Shown: positions 47,753 to 56,604 of the stretch, piece by piece
How positions within the stretch are numbered: the stretch's first letter is position 1
Layout: every line of letters begins with the position of its first letter
Assembly (NCBI GenBank): GCA_026005175.1
Contig: BPKO01000009.1
Coordinates: forward strand, 95,459 to 159,458
Direction of reading: 5' to 3'
Source of the DNA: Candidatus Tectimicrobiota bacterium
GTDB taxonomy: Bacteria; Tectomicrobia; Entotheonellia; Entotheonellales; Entotheonellaceae
DNA: 64,000 nucleotides
Notes under the pieces: model-generated
Databases searched by the model: none
Told to the model about the DNA's origin: nothing
The model's input: the letters and a program-made list of their open reading frames with translations, nothing else
Position numbers and translations under genes: made by a program

Positions 47753-48751
47753 ATGGGTCAGCTACGGCAGCAGGCGTATGCCAGGCGCATACAGCGGCTT
47801 TTGGTGCTCATCAACGAAATCAAAACCAACCCGCACCAGCGGCCAGAAGCCTTGTACCGAAGCCTGGGCATTTCGCGGGCCATGTTGTACAAAGACCGTC
47901 AGGCCTTGCAGGCGCTGGGCTTTGTCTTTCATTACGATCGTGGGCAGCGGCGGTTTGTGGTCACGCAGGATCGGTTTTTACCGGTATTGAATCTTACCAC
48001 CAGCGAGGTGTTGGCGCTCATCATGGCGGTGCGTCAGCTCTCGTCTACTGGCGATTACACCCTGACGTATGAGGCGATTGCCGCTCTGCGCAAGATCATT
48101 GCCAATACTCCGGCGGAAGTGCGCGCCTTCTTTCAGGCTTCACTCGACGACGTGGTATTGCAGGAGGGCTTTGGCTGCGACGCTGCCATATTGCAGGACC
48201 TCTGGCGAGCCTGCCAAGAGCACCAGCGCCTACGCATTCTTCACGACCGAGGCGACGGGCCGCGGACGTGGGTCATTGACCCCTATCAGCTGCTCTTCAA
48301 GCGGCGGGCCTTGTACCTCGATGCCTGTGTGGTCGACGAGCGGATGGTGAAGATGTTTCGTGTCAACCGCATCAAGCGCGTCGACTTTCTTGGCGTGCGG
48401 GTGCCCACCCCACTGGTGCCGTACAACTTTCGTGAGCGGCACCTGTCGAGCTTCAGTGTGTTTGTGGGCGAACAGGTACAACGGGTGCGCATCCGATTTC
48501 GCCCTGAAGTGCGGCAGTACATCACCGAGACGCGCTGGCACAGCTCGCAGCAGATTACCGACTTGCCCGACGGCAGCTTTATTTTCCAAGTTGACGTCAG
48601 CGAGCCACGCGAAGTGGGCTGGTGGGCGCTGCAGTGGGGGGCCAGTGCCGAGGTGCTCGAACCCGAAAGCCTGCGCCGCGAGATGGCCGAGACGGTGCGG
48701 GCGCTGGTGCGGGTCTATGGAGGGCCTCTGGTCATTGAGCGTGATTACTGA
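47753..48751 (+). CDS. WYL-domain transcriptional regulator, CRISPR-adjacent
   Basis: 332 residues from ATG 47753 (GGAAGCGAGGCGCGAG upstream); in-frame ATG 47708 and 47684 are alternatives. N-terminal winged helix (RIQRLLVLINEIKTNPHQRPEALYRSLGISRAMLYKDRQALQALG), then a WYL domain (about 150-230, LRILHDRG, WVIDPYQLLFKRRALYLDACVVDERMVKMFRVNRIKRV) and a WCX-type C-terminus. WYL proteins bind nucleic-acid-derived ligands and frequently regulate defence loci; the gene lies 410 nt upstream of the cas operon in the same direction, so it is a good candidate cas regulator. Confidence 0.85.
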   Translation: MGQLRQQAYARRIQRLLVLINEIKTNPHQRPEALYRSLGISRAMLYKDRQALQALGFVFHYDRGQRRFVVTQDRFLPVLNLTTSEVLALIMAVRQLSSTGDYTLTYEAIAALRKIIANTPAEVRAFFQASLDDVVLQEGFGCDAAILQDLWRACQEHQRLRILHDRGDGPRTWVIDPYQLLFKRRALYLDACVVDERMVKMFRVNRIKRVDFLGVRVPTPLVPYNFRERHLSSFSVFVGEQVQRVRIRFRPEVRQYITETRWHSSQQITDLPDGSFIFQVDVSEPREVGWWALQWGASAEVLEPESLRREMAETVRALVRVYGGPLVIERDY

Positions 48752-48787
48752 ACCTTCTCCAATCCAGGTGAGAGGAGGCCCTCGTCA

Positions 48788-49013
48788 GCGTTGTCCTTTT
48801 TGGCTCTGGACAAGGGGGAAGGCAATGACGGAGAGTGATATCGATCTCCTGATCATCAGGGAGCATTTTCCCAGGAGCCGCCTGGATAGGCACTGGGAGG
48901 TATTGGAAGTTGCGAAAGTGGTGTTGAAAGAGTTTACCGCACAGGCGCCGATCATCCCTCTCACGCCTGCAGAAGCACAAGTGACAAAATCCTTTTACCT
49001 CCCGGAGAAATAG
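48788..49013 (+). pseudogene. Nucleotidyltransferase (MNT-like) remnant
   Basis: VSVVLFGSGQGG in the frame of nt 48790, then after a one-base shift MTESDIDLLIIREHFPRSRLDRHWEVLEV to 49013. Together they resemble the minimal nucleotidyltransferase motif GSxARG...SDIDLLI, but the first motif lacks the Arg-rich context and the frame is broken; the N-terminus is missing. Possibly the antitoxin half of an old HEPN/MNT pair. A 24-codon frame at 49047-49121 follows, without recognisable identity. Confidence 0.55.
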
Positions 49014-49161
49014 TAGAGCTATGAATGCTCTGGTAGCGGCGAGTCATGGCCTGGGCCAATGAGCTCCTGAGGATATTCGAAGAGTTGTTCTGGGTGCAGG
49101 CGCGGCTACGCTTCGATTGAATATAGCAGCAGGATAGCTACGCGCTGTAGGGAGTCAGACG

Positions 49162-51522
49162 ATGACTCTTACAGATCATATGGAACATTTAATTGAATTG
49201 GTTGCGCACATAGCGCAACAAGTTCAAGGAGAAAGGGATACCAGGGCCCAGTTGGGTTACCTGCGTCGGATTCTCCAAGGGCACAGCGACGAAGCAGGCT
49301 TACTCAACGCGCTAATCACCAGTCTCGACGTTCCGCAACTCCGGCGGCTCTTGCACAGAACGCAACCAAGTGACACTCCTACTCCTGCTGTCGTTCCAGG
49401 CAAGAGAATCACGCTTTACAAAGCTACGCTGCCTGGGGAACCGCAGGCGCGTGTAGCTGCGGATAGTCTGATTGCCCGGTATTTGAACTGGCTCGCACGC
49501 AACCCCCACCGCCGTGCTGTTACCCTCGTAAACACAGAGCGGCATGTCGTGCTTTTCGTTCCCGAAGGCAGCGAATTCAACTCTGAAAAAGCTTGGTGCG
49601 AGTTTGTGACCTTTGTTTTCTCAGGCGAGGAACTCGAACGAACCTTCGTTGCCATGCTTAACTCAATCAAACTCTCTGAGCGTGGCTTTGGTGTTCCGGA
49701 GTTTCCTATCATCAGTGAAGATCAATTGCTAATAGTTCTAGCATGGCTTTTACGAAGTGTACAATCTGCGGAGCAGCGCCTCAGGAGACGTGAGGTGAAG
49801 ATTGCGGAGCTAGAGAAAAACCTACGAAACTTCGAAATTAAGGAGCAAAGTAAAATAAAAAGAGACATTGAGACATTAAAGAAAAATCAGAACAAAGAGG
49901 TTGACAAATATGAAAAAAACTTCAAGAGAAAATTCAATTCATTCATAGAAAATCAGGATACTGATAAAAAAAGAAAAAAATCAAAAATTGAATTACCCAA
50001 ACACAAGTTATTGGAATGTATGGAGCTGTTTGACCTATCAGGGGGTAATCCATTCGAATTTCTGCGGCGGTATGAGGACAAACATCTACAGAGTTTCAAC
50101 CGCATACGTCCCCTTATGGCGTTCTTCACGGAGCGAGCCGCACAGCAGATCAACCTCACTCGAGGAGACAACCTTGCCAATGCGGTGGTTGAAATCGTGC
50201 GGCTGACGACTTGGTTGGAATCCACGGACTCGGACGAGATAGGCGCGATTCGCGCTCGAAAGCTCAAGCTACAGCCACTCTTATCTGAAAATCCAGGCGA
50301 ATTCCTTAAGCGCTCCCCAGGTGACGGTACAGGTGAGTTCTGCTACGTCTGCGGTAGGCGGTTGGCTTCCGAAGACAAAACACAGGTGAACCGCTTCGTC
50401 TTTCGCTCTCCTTCCCAACGGCTTCAGTCGGTTCGTGGCGAGCAACGCCCTCCCGTCTGCCGTCACTGCGTGGCCATAGCTTTTGCCTGCCCTCTTAAGC
50501 CGAGCGACCAGAGTGTGATTATCAGGCTCAGTCCAGCTCTACAGGACGGTTGGAAAGGAGGACATTCAGCAGCGGTGCTCGGTGAACTCGAAGCGTTTCT
50601 ACGAGGATTGACACTCTCTCAGCTCGATCTGGCAGCCGGCAATTACTTGATGCTGACTAGTAGCGAACGAGTCAAGGTCGGAAAGAGATGGAGGTATCTG
50701 GCTGATGTGATTGGTGCTGTCCCCTATGCCTATTTACGACTCGCAGACACGTTTGAGTATCAGGTTTTCGATGACTACGTATCTCGTATAGTCACTGGTA
50801 TATCGGACATCGAGCTGGCACCGCACAGGCTGGCTTTTTTGAGTATCCTGATCAGGGCATTGCAGCTGCGTCTGACAGAGGGTAGCGACGTTAATCGCCC
50901 GCTTGCGACAGCTATCCGTTACGTACTTGCTGATGAACCCATACTTGCAATTTATGAACTTGTAAGCCAACCTAACATCGATCAGAGATGCCGCCAAGAG
51001 AGAGTGCGCATCGAGATCGAGAGATCACTGGAGGTGTGGATGCAAATGACCAGGGCAGAAATGATAGGCGACATTGTGGCTATGGCCGGACTGCTCTACC
51101 CGTTCGTGGACCAGACACTCCGCGAAATGCGCAAAAGGAGCGAACCGGAGCTTGATCCTGATCGGGAGGCATCAAAGTTGATAGAGGAAGTTGATGAAGT
51201 ATTCAACTTCCTCTATCGCTTTACAAACAATACGACGTACAGTACGACCCGGCTGTATCGCAATCCAACAAATTGGTTTACTTACGAAAAAACAAAGAAA
51301 TTACTTGAAAAAATTGGTGTAGACATAAATGAACGTGAAAAGAATGAAGGTAACTATAATTTTATTGAGATCAATGTTAATGATGTTGAAGCAGCTTATA
51401 GGTTTTTTTCAGAAAAAATTTACAAGAATGATGCTGACTGGAGATCTTTTACATATCGGTTGAAGCTAGCGCTCTACAGTCGTTTCCCTGGTCTTGGAGT
51501 CAAGCGGGAACAATCCCGATAG
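49162..51522 (+). CDS. cas10d: Type I-D-like CRISPR effector large subunit (Cas10d/Csc3-like), no HD domain visible
   Basis: 786 residues. Zinc-finger cysteines C394-x2-C397 and C433-x2-C436 (FCYVCGRRL ... PVCRHCVAIAFA) are typical of Cas10/Cas8 large subunits. Residues about 200-285 are a Lys/Glu-rich coiled coil encoded by strikingly A-rich DNA. The C-terminal 160 residues are helical and carry an internal start (see 51040). Identity rests mainly on position before csc2-csc1 and the zinc finger. Unlike classic Cas10d there is no N-terminal HD motif, and no GGDD palm motif is seen; the HD nuclease sits in Cas3 instead. First gene of the cas operon. Could alternatively be named a Cas8-type large subunit. 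Confidence 0.7.
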   Translation: MTLTDHMEHLIELVAHIAQQVQGERDTRAQLGYLRRILQGHSDEAGLLNALITSLDVPQLRRLLHRTQPSDTPTPAVVPGKRITLYKATLPGEPQARVAADSLIARYLNWLARNPHRRAVTLVNTERHVVLFVPEGSEFNSEKAWCEFVTFVFSGEELERTFVAMLNSIKLSERGFGVPEFPIISEDQLLIVLAWLLRSVQSAEQRLRRREVKIAELEKNLRNFEIKEQSKIKRDIETLKKNQNKEVDKYEKNFKRKFNSFIENQDTDKKRKKSKIELPKHKLLECMELFDLSGGNPFEFLRRYEDKHLQSFNRIRPLMAFFTERAAQQINLTRGDNLANAVVEIVRLTTWLESTDSDEIGAIRARKLKLQPLLSENPGEFLKRSPGDGTGEFCYVCGRRLASEDKTQVNRFVFRSPSQRLQSVRGEQRPPVCRHCVAIAFACPLKPSDQSVIIRLSPALQDGWKGGHSAAVLGELEAFLRGLTLSQLDLAAGNYLMLTSSERVKVGKRWRYLADVIGAVPYAYLRLADTFEYQVFDDYVSRIVTGISDIELAPHRLAFLSILIRALQLRLTEGSDVNRPLATAIRYVLADEPILAIYELVSQPNIDQRCRQERVRIEIERSLEVWMQMTRAEMIGDIVAMAGLLYPFVDQTLREMRKRSEPELDPDREASKLIEEVDEVFNFLYRFTNNTTYSTTRLYRNPTNWFTYEKTKKLLEKIGVDINEREKNEGNYNFIEINVNDVEAAYRFFSEKIYKNDADWRSFTYRLKLALYSRFPGLGVKREQSR
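51040..51522 (+). CDS. Probable internally translated small subunit (Cas11d-like)
   Basis: Within the large-subunit gene and in its frame. GGAGGTG at 51030-51036 stands 3 nt before ATG 51040 (Met627), with a second in-frame ATG at 51046. The product would be about 160 residues, mostly helical (MQMTRAEMIGDIVAMAG..., VDQTLREMRKR, LIEEVDEVFNFLYRF), ending with the parent protein. Internal translation of Cas11 from the 3' end of cas10d/cas8 is established for type I-D, I-B and I-C systems. The site is inference from sequence. Confidence 0.6.
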   Translation: MQMTRAEMIGDIVAMAGLLYPFVDQTLREMRKRSEPELDPDREASKLIEEVDEVFNFLYRFTNNTTYSTTRLYRNPTNWFTYEKTKKLLEKIGVDINEREKNEGNYNFIEINVNDVEAAYRFFSEKIYKNDADWRSFTYRLKLALYSRFPGLGVKREQSR

Positions 51523-51546
51523 AGAAAACAAGGAAGGAGAAAAAGT

Positions 51547-52431
51547 ATGTCAGGATTGCCAAAGGCTAATGGTCAACGTTATCACTTTGATATTTATGCG
51601 ATTCTGGAGGGAACCCAGGAACTCTATTTCGGCCATGAAGTGATGATCAACGTGAATATGGTCGAGACGGTGAAACTCGTGTTGCCCAATGGGGAGGGTC
51701 TCGAAAAGTGCTATTTCTCCCCCACAAAGCGGCGCGGGATCGAGCGCCGCAGTCTGTTGTGGGCTCCCTGTCCAAATGGGCAAATGCTAGGGGAGAACCT
51801 CGACTGTCATATCCCGAGGACATGTGCTAAACCGGAGTGCCCGATCTGTAGTGTCTATGGAGGATTGATAGTCGGTAAGCAAACACTGATTGGTAGGCTT
51901 ACGCATGCCGGAGGAGTCGCGATTCAACGGCTGTTACCTGAAGAGAAGCAGCGGGCAATGCACCCTACGGCAATTGTAAACGATCCAAACGAAAATCCAC
52001 CACAGCCATTCAAGCGCCAGTATAACGAGCCTGGGCTGCTGTATCCCGTTTACAATCACTGCTTGAGCGTTACTGAGCAGGAATTCACAGCTGTTGCTTA
52101 TGCTTTTCTCGATAGCTTGGCTCGTATAGGGTCGGGCAATCCCAAAGGAGCCACCATTTATGAAACCGATGGAGAGCCTTTATTGGTCGTTGATAAGTAC
52201 CTCGTCCCTCATGGTGAACGCCCTGTGATTTCTCCTGCCGAGACGTCCGTAGAAAATGCGATTCGGCGCTTCCAAAGCAGAGCATGGGCCGTTAATGGTG
52301 GTAATTGGGATGGCGGGTCTGCAACCACTGATAATGGGAACTTCCAGCGTTGGGTCGGCAAGATGGCCTACCAGAAGCTGCAGGACTGGGCAGATACTTT
52401 TGTCAACGATGTGCTCAAGAAATATCGGTGA
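51547..52431 (+). CDS. csc2: CRISPR effector backbone protein Csc2-like (Cas7 family)
   Basis: 294 residues; AAGGAGAAAAAGT before ATG. RAMP-type protein with a Cys cluster (CHIPRTCAKPECPICSVYGG) similar in pattern to the zinc-binding CxDCPDCxVYG region I recall for Csc2, followed by LLYPVYNHCLSVTEQEFTAVAYAFLDSLARIGSGNPKGATIYE, the conserved C-terminal half in which Csc2 has a VFNNVLRTRHYGA-like helix. Forms the crRNA-binding filament of the Cascade complex. Second gene of the operon, 24 nt after the large subunit. Confidence 0.75.
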   Translation: MSGLPKANGQRYHFDIYAILEGTQELYFGHEVMINVNMVETVKLVLPNGEGLEKCYFSPTKRRGIERRSLLWAPCPNGQMLGENLDCHIPRTCAKPECPICSVYGGLIVGKQTLIGRLTHAGGVAIQRLLPEEKQRAMHPTAIVNDPNENPPQPFKRQYNEPGLLYPVYNHCLSVTEQEFTAVAYAFLDSLARIGSGNPKGATIYETDGEPLLVVDKYLVPHGERPVISPAETSVENAIRRFQSRAWAVNGGNWDGGSATTDNGNFQRWVGKMAYQKLQDWADTFVNDVLKKYR

Positions 52432-52449
52432 CCGTTAGCGTAAGGTGCG

Positions 52450-53325
52450 ATGATGTATGCGATGGCATTCACCCTGAGGCCCACAGCCGGACTGACCTTT
52501 CGTATCTTGCCAGGCTCGATTCTTGACATCGCGACCTACCCCTTTGTGCCGCCTACAGCATTATCGGGCTTCCTGCGCCGCCTGGCGATGATGAGTGCGG
52601 GGTTAGAATTCCCCAACACGGGACCAAACGATGAGAACACGCCATTCTATGCCTTGCCTCGACAGCTCGTTGCACTCGGTGCCTATCCCCTCGGTGCGTG
52701 CACGCGACCGCCGCATCGTACGTATCGCAAAGGGCCCCGTGACTTTGGCCATAATGCCTTTTCCACGATTTACCGGGGCAAGACCAAGGGACCAGAAAAC
52801 ATCCAGCTCCACACCTGGGAATACCTTCTAGCGGATGCATTCATCGGCTATGTTGTCTCCGAAGATTGCGAAGAGTTAGGCCGCCTGACCGCATTGAAAG
52901 GCTACGGTGCGAAACTCGGCAAAGAAGGATTTGCCTTTGTCGAAGGCATCAATGGCCCGTTTGCTCTTGAACCGATCGAAACTCAGGCATCCCCTTCGGT
53001 TGTCGTCCCTGCGGATGCTCTGTTCGACAAGAATCCACAAGTGGCCGCTGATATATTCACCCTTTACAGTTTCGTATGGCGTAGCACCCCTGCCGGGCAG
53101 AGCCAAGCCCCGCAGAGAAGGAGAAGGGCAGGTAGGCTTGAGCCGGTGTATTCAAGTAATCCTTTTGATCAGCATCCGAGTCCCATTGTGGGTTACAAGC
53201 CCTTCGTAGCTACCCTCCTCAAGCCCGGTTCGAGAGTGACTCTCGACTTCTGGCATCACGGTGAGGTGTTCTTTCCCGCTGTACTTATAGATGTCCTCCA
53301 GGGGGAGATCAGCGATGACAATTGA
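52450..53325 (+). CDS. csc1: CRISPR effector protein Csc1-like (Cas5 family)
   Basis: 291 residues; ATG 52450 (52453 also possible). N-terminal MAFTLRPTAGLTFRILPGSILDIATYPFVPPTALSGFLRRL has the Cas5/RAMP pattern (beta strand, proline turn, ALxGxLxxL helix). Longer than many Csc1. Position between csc2 and cas3 and overlap of 11 nt with cas3 support the assignment. Would cap the 5' handle of the crRNA. Confidence 0.65.
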   Translation: MMYAMAFTLRPTAGLTFRILPGSILDIATYPFVPPTALSGFLRRLAMMSAGLEFPNTGPNDENTPFYALPRQLVALGAYPLGACTRPPHRTYRKGPRDFGHNAFSTIYRGKTKGPENIQLHTWEYLLADAFIGYVVSEDCEELGRLTALKGYGAKLGKEGFAFVEGINGPFALEPIETQASPSVVVPADALFDKNPQVAADIFTLYSFVWRSTPAGQSQAPQRRRRAGRLEPVYSSNPFDQHPSPIVGYKPFVATLLKPGSRVTLDFWHHGEVFFPAVLIDVLQGEISDDN

Positions 53326-56023
53326 CGTGGCCAGGGTTTTCTTTCATGAAGGGGATGATCCCCGTGTCCCGTCAGAGATCCTCCTGCAACGGCTCGAAAA
53401 TCATACAGGTAATGTTGCTAAGCTTGTAGAGCTCTGGCAGCAGGAGGCCGATGACACCGATTTAGTTCTCAATCCTGCAACTGCGAATAAGGTTATCGCA
53501 GCGGCGAAGCTTCATGACGTTGGAAAGCCTGAGCGGTTCCACATCGAGGCACGAACTCGAAGACAGAGACTCGACGGGCATGACGTGGAGATCTTCACCA
53601 AGTATGAATATTCCTTCAGCGGCCATCGTTTCCTCGCTGAAAGCGAGGATCTTTATGTTCAAGAGCTTGCGCAGGGTCATCACACATACTCCGTTGAGGA
53701 TCTCACCGGGGCTATCGCACGTCTGCGACGCCGAGGCTACGATGCCAGCCGCTTTGCGCAGGATCTCTACATTCTGGAGATGTGCGACCAGATCGAAGCC
53801 GAGATTGCCGTCCGTACGCTTGAGGGGGAGACCGAAGGTCGGACGTTCATGGAGTTCACCGTTATTCCTGAGAATGACAAAACCTATGCTCTCGACCCCT
53901 ATCCGTTCGACCGAGAGCAGATCTCCCTTACATTTGAATACTATCGGATGGTTCTCCTAGATGACCAGAAGCGGGTATTGCTCGGGATAAAGCCAGAAGA
54001 CCCTCGCAGACTGGCGCAGACGCTGGAAGGTTTTATCAAGGATGCCCTTAGGGCTAGTTCGTTACCAGTCGAGCAGGTATCCGTTGAGATCAAACCTCTA
54101 CTCAGGGAATCGGTTCCTCGGCGACCGTTCAATGATATCCAGCAGCTCTACAGAGACATTTGCGGTTTCGCCCCCAACGCGATGCAGTGCGACCTATACC
54201 AGCGGCTAGCTCAGGGTGACGATGCGTTGCTGGTCCGGGCGCCCACGGGTTCAGGGAAGACCGAAGCTGTCTGGCTACCGGCCCTGGCTCTTGGCAAGCG
54301 CCTCATTATGCCGCTGCCGACCCGGAGCCTACTTGAGGATCACGAAAGGCGGCTGACGAACTATCTGCGGAAGTTCTCCTCGCTCACGCAGAACAGGAAC
54401 CGCCCTATCGCCATGATTATTGACACCGGTGAGGAGTCACGCCGTTATGTCTTCGTCAATGGGCAGATGCGGGCTCCTCAGAGGCGACACCTTTACAAAG
54501 CCGAGGTCATCCTGACGACTCTCGATAAGTTTCTATATCGATACTTTGGCTTTGGAGATATGCACAAATCATTCATCTATCCGCTCCGCATACGTGATGG
54601 AGCCCGTACATTGATCTGCTTTGATGAGGCACACACCTACGACGGCGTGTCTTTTATTAATTTCCGTCGACTGGTGCGCGCACTCTACGAATCGGGTCAG
54701 AGCCTGGTAGTGATGACAGCAACAATGCCTGATGCCTACAAAAAAGACATGGATTTCCTGAGAGAACTTGATTATACAGGTACTTCAGCGTTGCCAGAAC
54801 GTAAACTCTCTATCGTACACTCCGAGCATGACGATCTCTCGGAGGCGCTCGTCGCACAGACTGTAACGCTTTGGCAGCGTGGAATGCGCAAAATCATCGT
54901 CGTGGCCGAGAGCGTCGGTTTCCGCACTGAAATCGAAGACAGGCAACGGCGTGCGCTCCGCGATGGGGCTTTCAACGTCTATGAGAAGCTCAAGCAACAT
55001 AATGGCCTCACGGGGCTCGTGGCGCGCGAAAGCCTACTGCTCTATCACGGGAGGATGGACGCTATCGAGCGAGCACGGGTTTATGAGAGCCTCAAGAGGC
55101 TAGACAATGACGCGGCGGCTGCCTATGTCGTTGTCACAACGAGTGCCATCGAAGTCGGTTGTGACCTGAACGCTCAGGCGCTGGTGACTGAGATATGCAA
55201 TCCCGAGCAGCTCATCCAGCGGGCTGGTCGTTGTAACCGGCGGGCAAACTTCGAGACTGCCGAAGTGGTGGTTGTGATCCCGAAAGATCCTTACCCAGAT
55301 GGTGGCTGGATAAAACCTTATGTTCGCTCCTTGAGTAGAGATGAAGAAGCCGATTATCTTGAGTATCTGAAGGGGATGCATGGGAGCACATTTGACCACA
55401 ATGCAGTGATGAAAAAGATAGCGAAGCGACCAACTGCGGACTATCGTGTGGAGACACTCTTTGAAATGCTCGATGAATATGTTTACGGAGCGCGTCTTGA
55501 AAATAAACCGCTTCACGATCGTGGATTTGTTGTTACGCGAAGTTGGGAACCTACTCTTATTTTTGAGATTCCCTACGACAGAGGGTACCGACGGGTTTCT
55601 GTGCCATTTAGCATGTGTGCGTGCGGCAGGGGAGAGTATCCGGATCCCGGGGCCTTAGTGCAGCAGGTTGACTACAACCACGACTCAAACAGGGAATCCC
55701 TCAGGCGTGTTTCCGGGGGGCCCATATATGGAAAACAGATTGTGGTCAGGCTCTCTCAAGGACTGTTGCAAAGCTCATTTGAATACGACTCTGAGTGCGG
55801 TCTCGTGGATGTTCCAAAAGTTTTTACTTGGAAAAGAAATTTCGATTACAAAGTTGTCATGCAGGTACCTAATGAAGACGGTTCTCCAGGGCCAATCATC
55901 TGGTATTTTCGCGATATGCCTGATGATGGCTATTTTACGGGCTATGTCAAAGAGATCACCATCGAGGAAGTAGAGGATCAGGAAGTCGAAGAAGGCGCTA
56001 TAGAAGACGACACTGAGGAGTGA
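53315..56023 (+). CDS. cas3: CRISPR-associated Cas3 with N-terminal HD nuclease and helicase
   Basis: 902 residues from ATG 53315 (GGGGGAGATCAGCG upstream). HD domain: H30 in NHTGNVA, H67-D68 in AAKLHDVGK, then SGHRF and QGHHTYS histidines. Helicase: Walker A APTGSGKT (about residue 310), DEAH box CFDEAHTYDG (about 433), VMTATMP, and motif VI IQRAGRCNRR (about 635). C-terminal acidic tail. Unwinds and degrades target DNA after Cascade binding. In classical type I-D the HD is on Cas10d and Cas3 is helicase only, so this fusion is a variant trait. Ends just before a degraded ATPase and a TA pair. Confidence 0.93.
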   Translation: MTIDVARVFFHEGDDPRVPSEILLQRLENHTGNVAKLVELWQQEADDTDLVLNPATANKVIAAAKLHDVGKPERFHIEARTRRQRLDGHDVEIFTKYEYSFSGHRFLAESEDLYVQELAQGHHTYSVEDLTGAIARLRRRGYDASRFAQDLYILEMCDQIEAEIAVRTLEGETEGRTFMEFTVIPENDKTYALDPYPFDREQISLTFEYYRMVLLDDQKRVLLGIKPEDPRRLAQTLEGFIKDALRASSLPVEQVSVEIKPLLRESVPRRPFNDIQQLYRDICGFAPNAMQCDLYQRLAQGDDALLVRAPTGSGKTEAVWLPALALGKRLIMPLPTRSLLEDHERRLTNYLRKFSSLTQNRNRPIAMIIDTGEESRRYVFVNGQMRAPQRRHLYKAEVILTTLDKFLYRYFGFGDMHKSFIYPLRIRDGARTLICFDEAHTYDGVSFINFRRLVRALYESGQSLVVMTATMPDAYKKDMDFLRELDYTGTSALPERKLSIVHSEHDDLSEALVAQTVTLWQRGMRKIIVVAESVGFRTEIEDRQRRALRDGAFNVYEKLKQHNGLTGLVARESLLLYHGRMDAIERARVYESLKRLDNDAAAAYVVVTTSAIEVGCDLNAQALVTEICNPEQLIQRAGRCNRRANFETAEVVVVIPKDPYPDGGWIKPYVRSLSRDEEADYLEYLKGMHGSTFDHNAVMKKIAKRPTADYRVETLFEMLDEYVYGARLENKPLHDRGFVVTRSWEPTLIFEIPYDRGYRRVSVPFSMCACGRGEYPDPGALVQQVDYNHDSNRESLRRVSGGPIYGKQIVVRLSQGLLQSSFEYDSECGLVDVPKVFTWKRNFDYKVVMQVPNEDGSPGPIIWYFRDMPDDGYFTGYVKEITIEEVEDQEVEEGAIEDDTEE

Positions 56024-56032
56024 AGAACTGCT

Positions 56033-56604
56033 ATGGTACAACCACTCTTCCGTGTAGCCATATTCTCTTCTATAGAACCGACACTCCAGGACGACCACCT
56101 CTGGTGGCAGGGGGAACGCCTGTTCGACCTGCCGGCACTGCGCGGCTGGGTATTTCAGCCAGTCCTGCAGGGGATAAAACATGGGCGGACGCCAGCGACA
56201 GCGCTGCGGGGCCCCGCGGCAGGTGGGCGAAACCACCCTGCTCAACCAGGTCATCGAGGCGCTGCTCAATGCAGGCGTGGCTGTCAAGCGAGTCTTTCGA
56301 GTGCAGTTTGGTGAGCTCCCGACTCGACGCAAAATATCGCTCAATCAAGCCAGACTCCACACAGCGGCGAGCGCAACAAATCCCTTGCGATCATGTCTAC
56401 CGGGGCTTGCGGGGCAATGATCCGTACTATCTCCGCAGGGACAAGAGGGATTTCCTCCGGGGGGCCCGCAATGCAGAGCTGCAAAGCGGCCGGGCGGACG
56501 ACTTGGTATGCCACCGTTTCCATGGGTCGTCTCTACACAAAATCGTTAAAGCTTTCCACGGGTATACGGCGCTATCAAGTGAGGGAGCCGGGAGAGATCT
56601 ACAT
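56033..56604 (+). pseudogene. AAA ATPase (DUF4143-type) remnant
   Basis: LPALRGWVFQPVLQGIKHGR-TPATALRGP in the frame of ATG 56033 continues, after a shift near 56216, as RQVGETTLLNQVIEALLNAGVAVKRVFRVQFGEL, a Walker A P-loop (GPRQVGxTT, with Lys replaced by Glu) typical of bacterial AAA ATPases of the DUF4143 group. The remainder to 56604 is open in several frames but shows no domain. Truncated, frameshifted and with a substituted P-loop Lys: a decayed insertion between cas3 and the TA pair. Confidence 0.55.

Noticed and set aside
49162-51522. Type III Cas10 (cyclic oligoadenylate synthase)
   Set aside because: No GGDD palm motif, and the neighbours are csc2/csc1/cas3, not csm/cmr genes.
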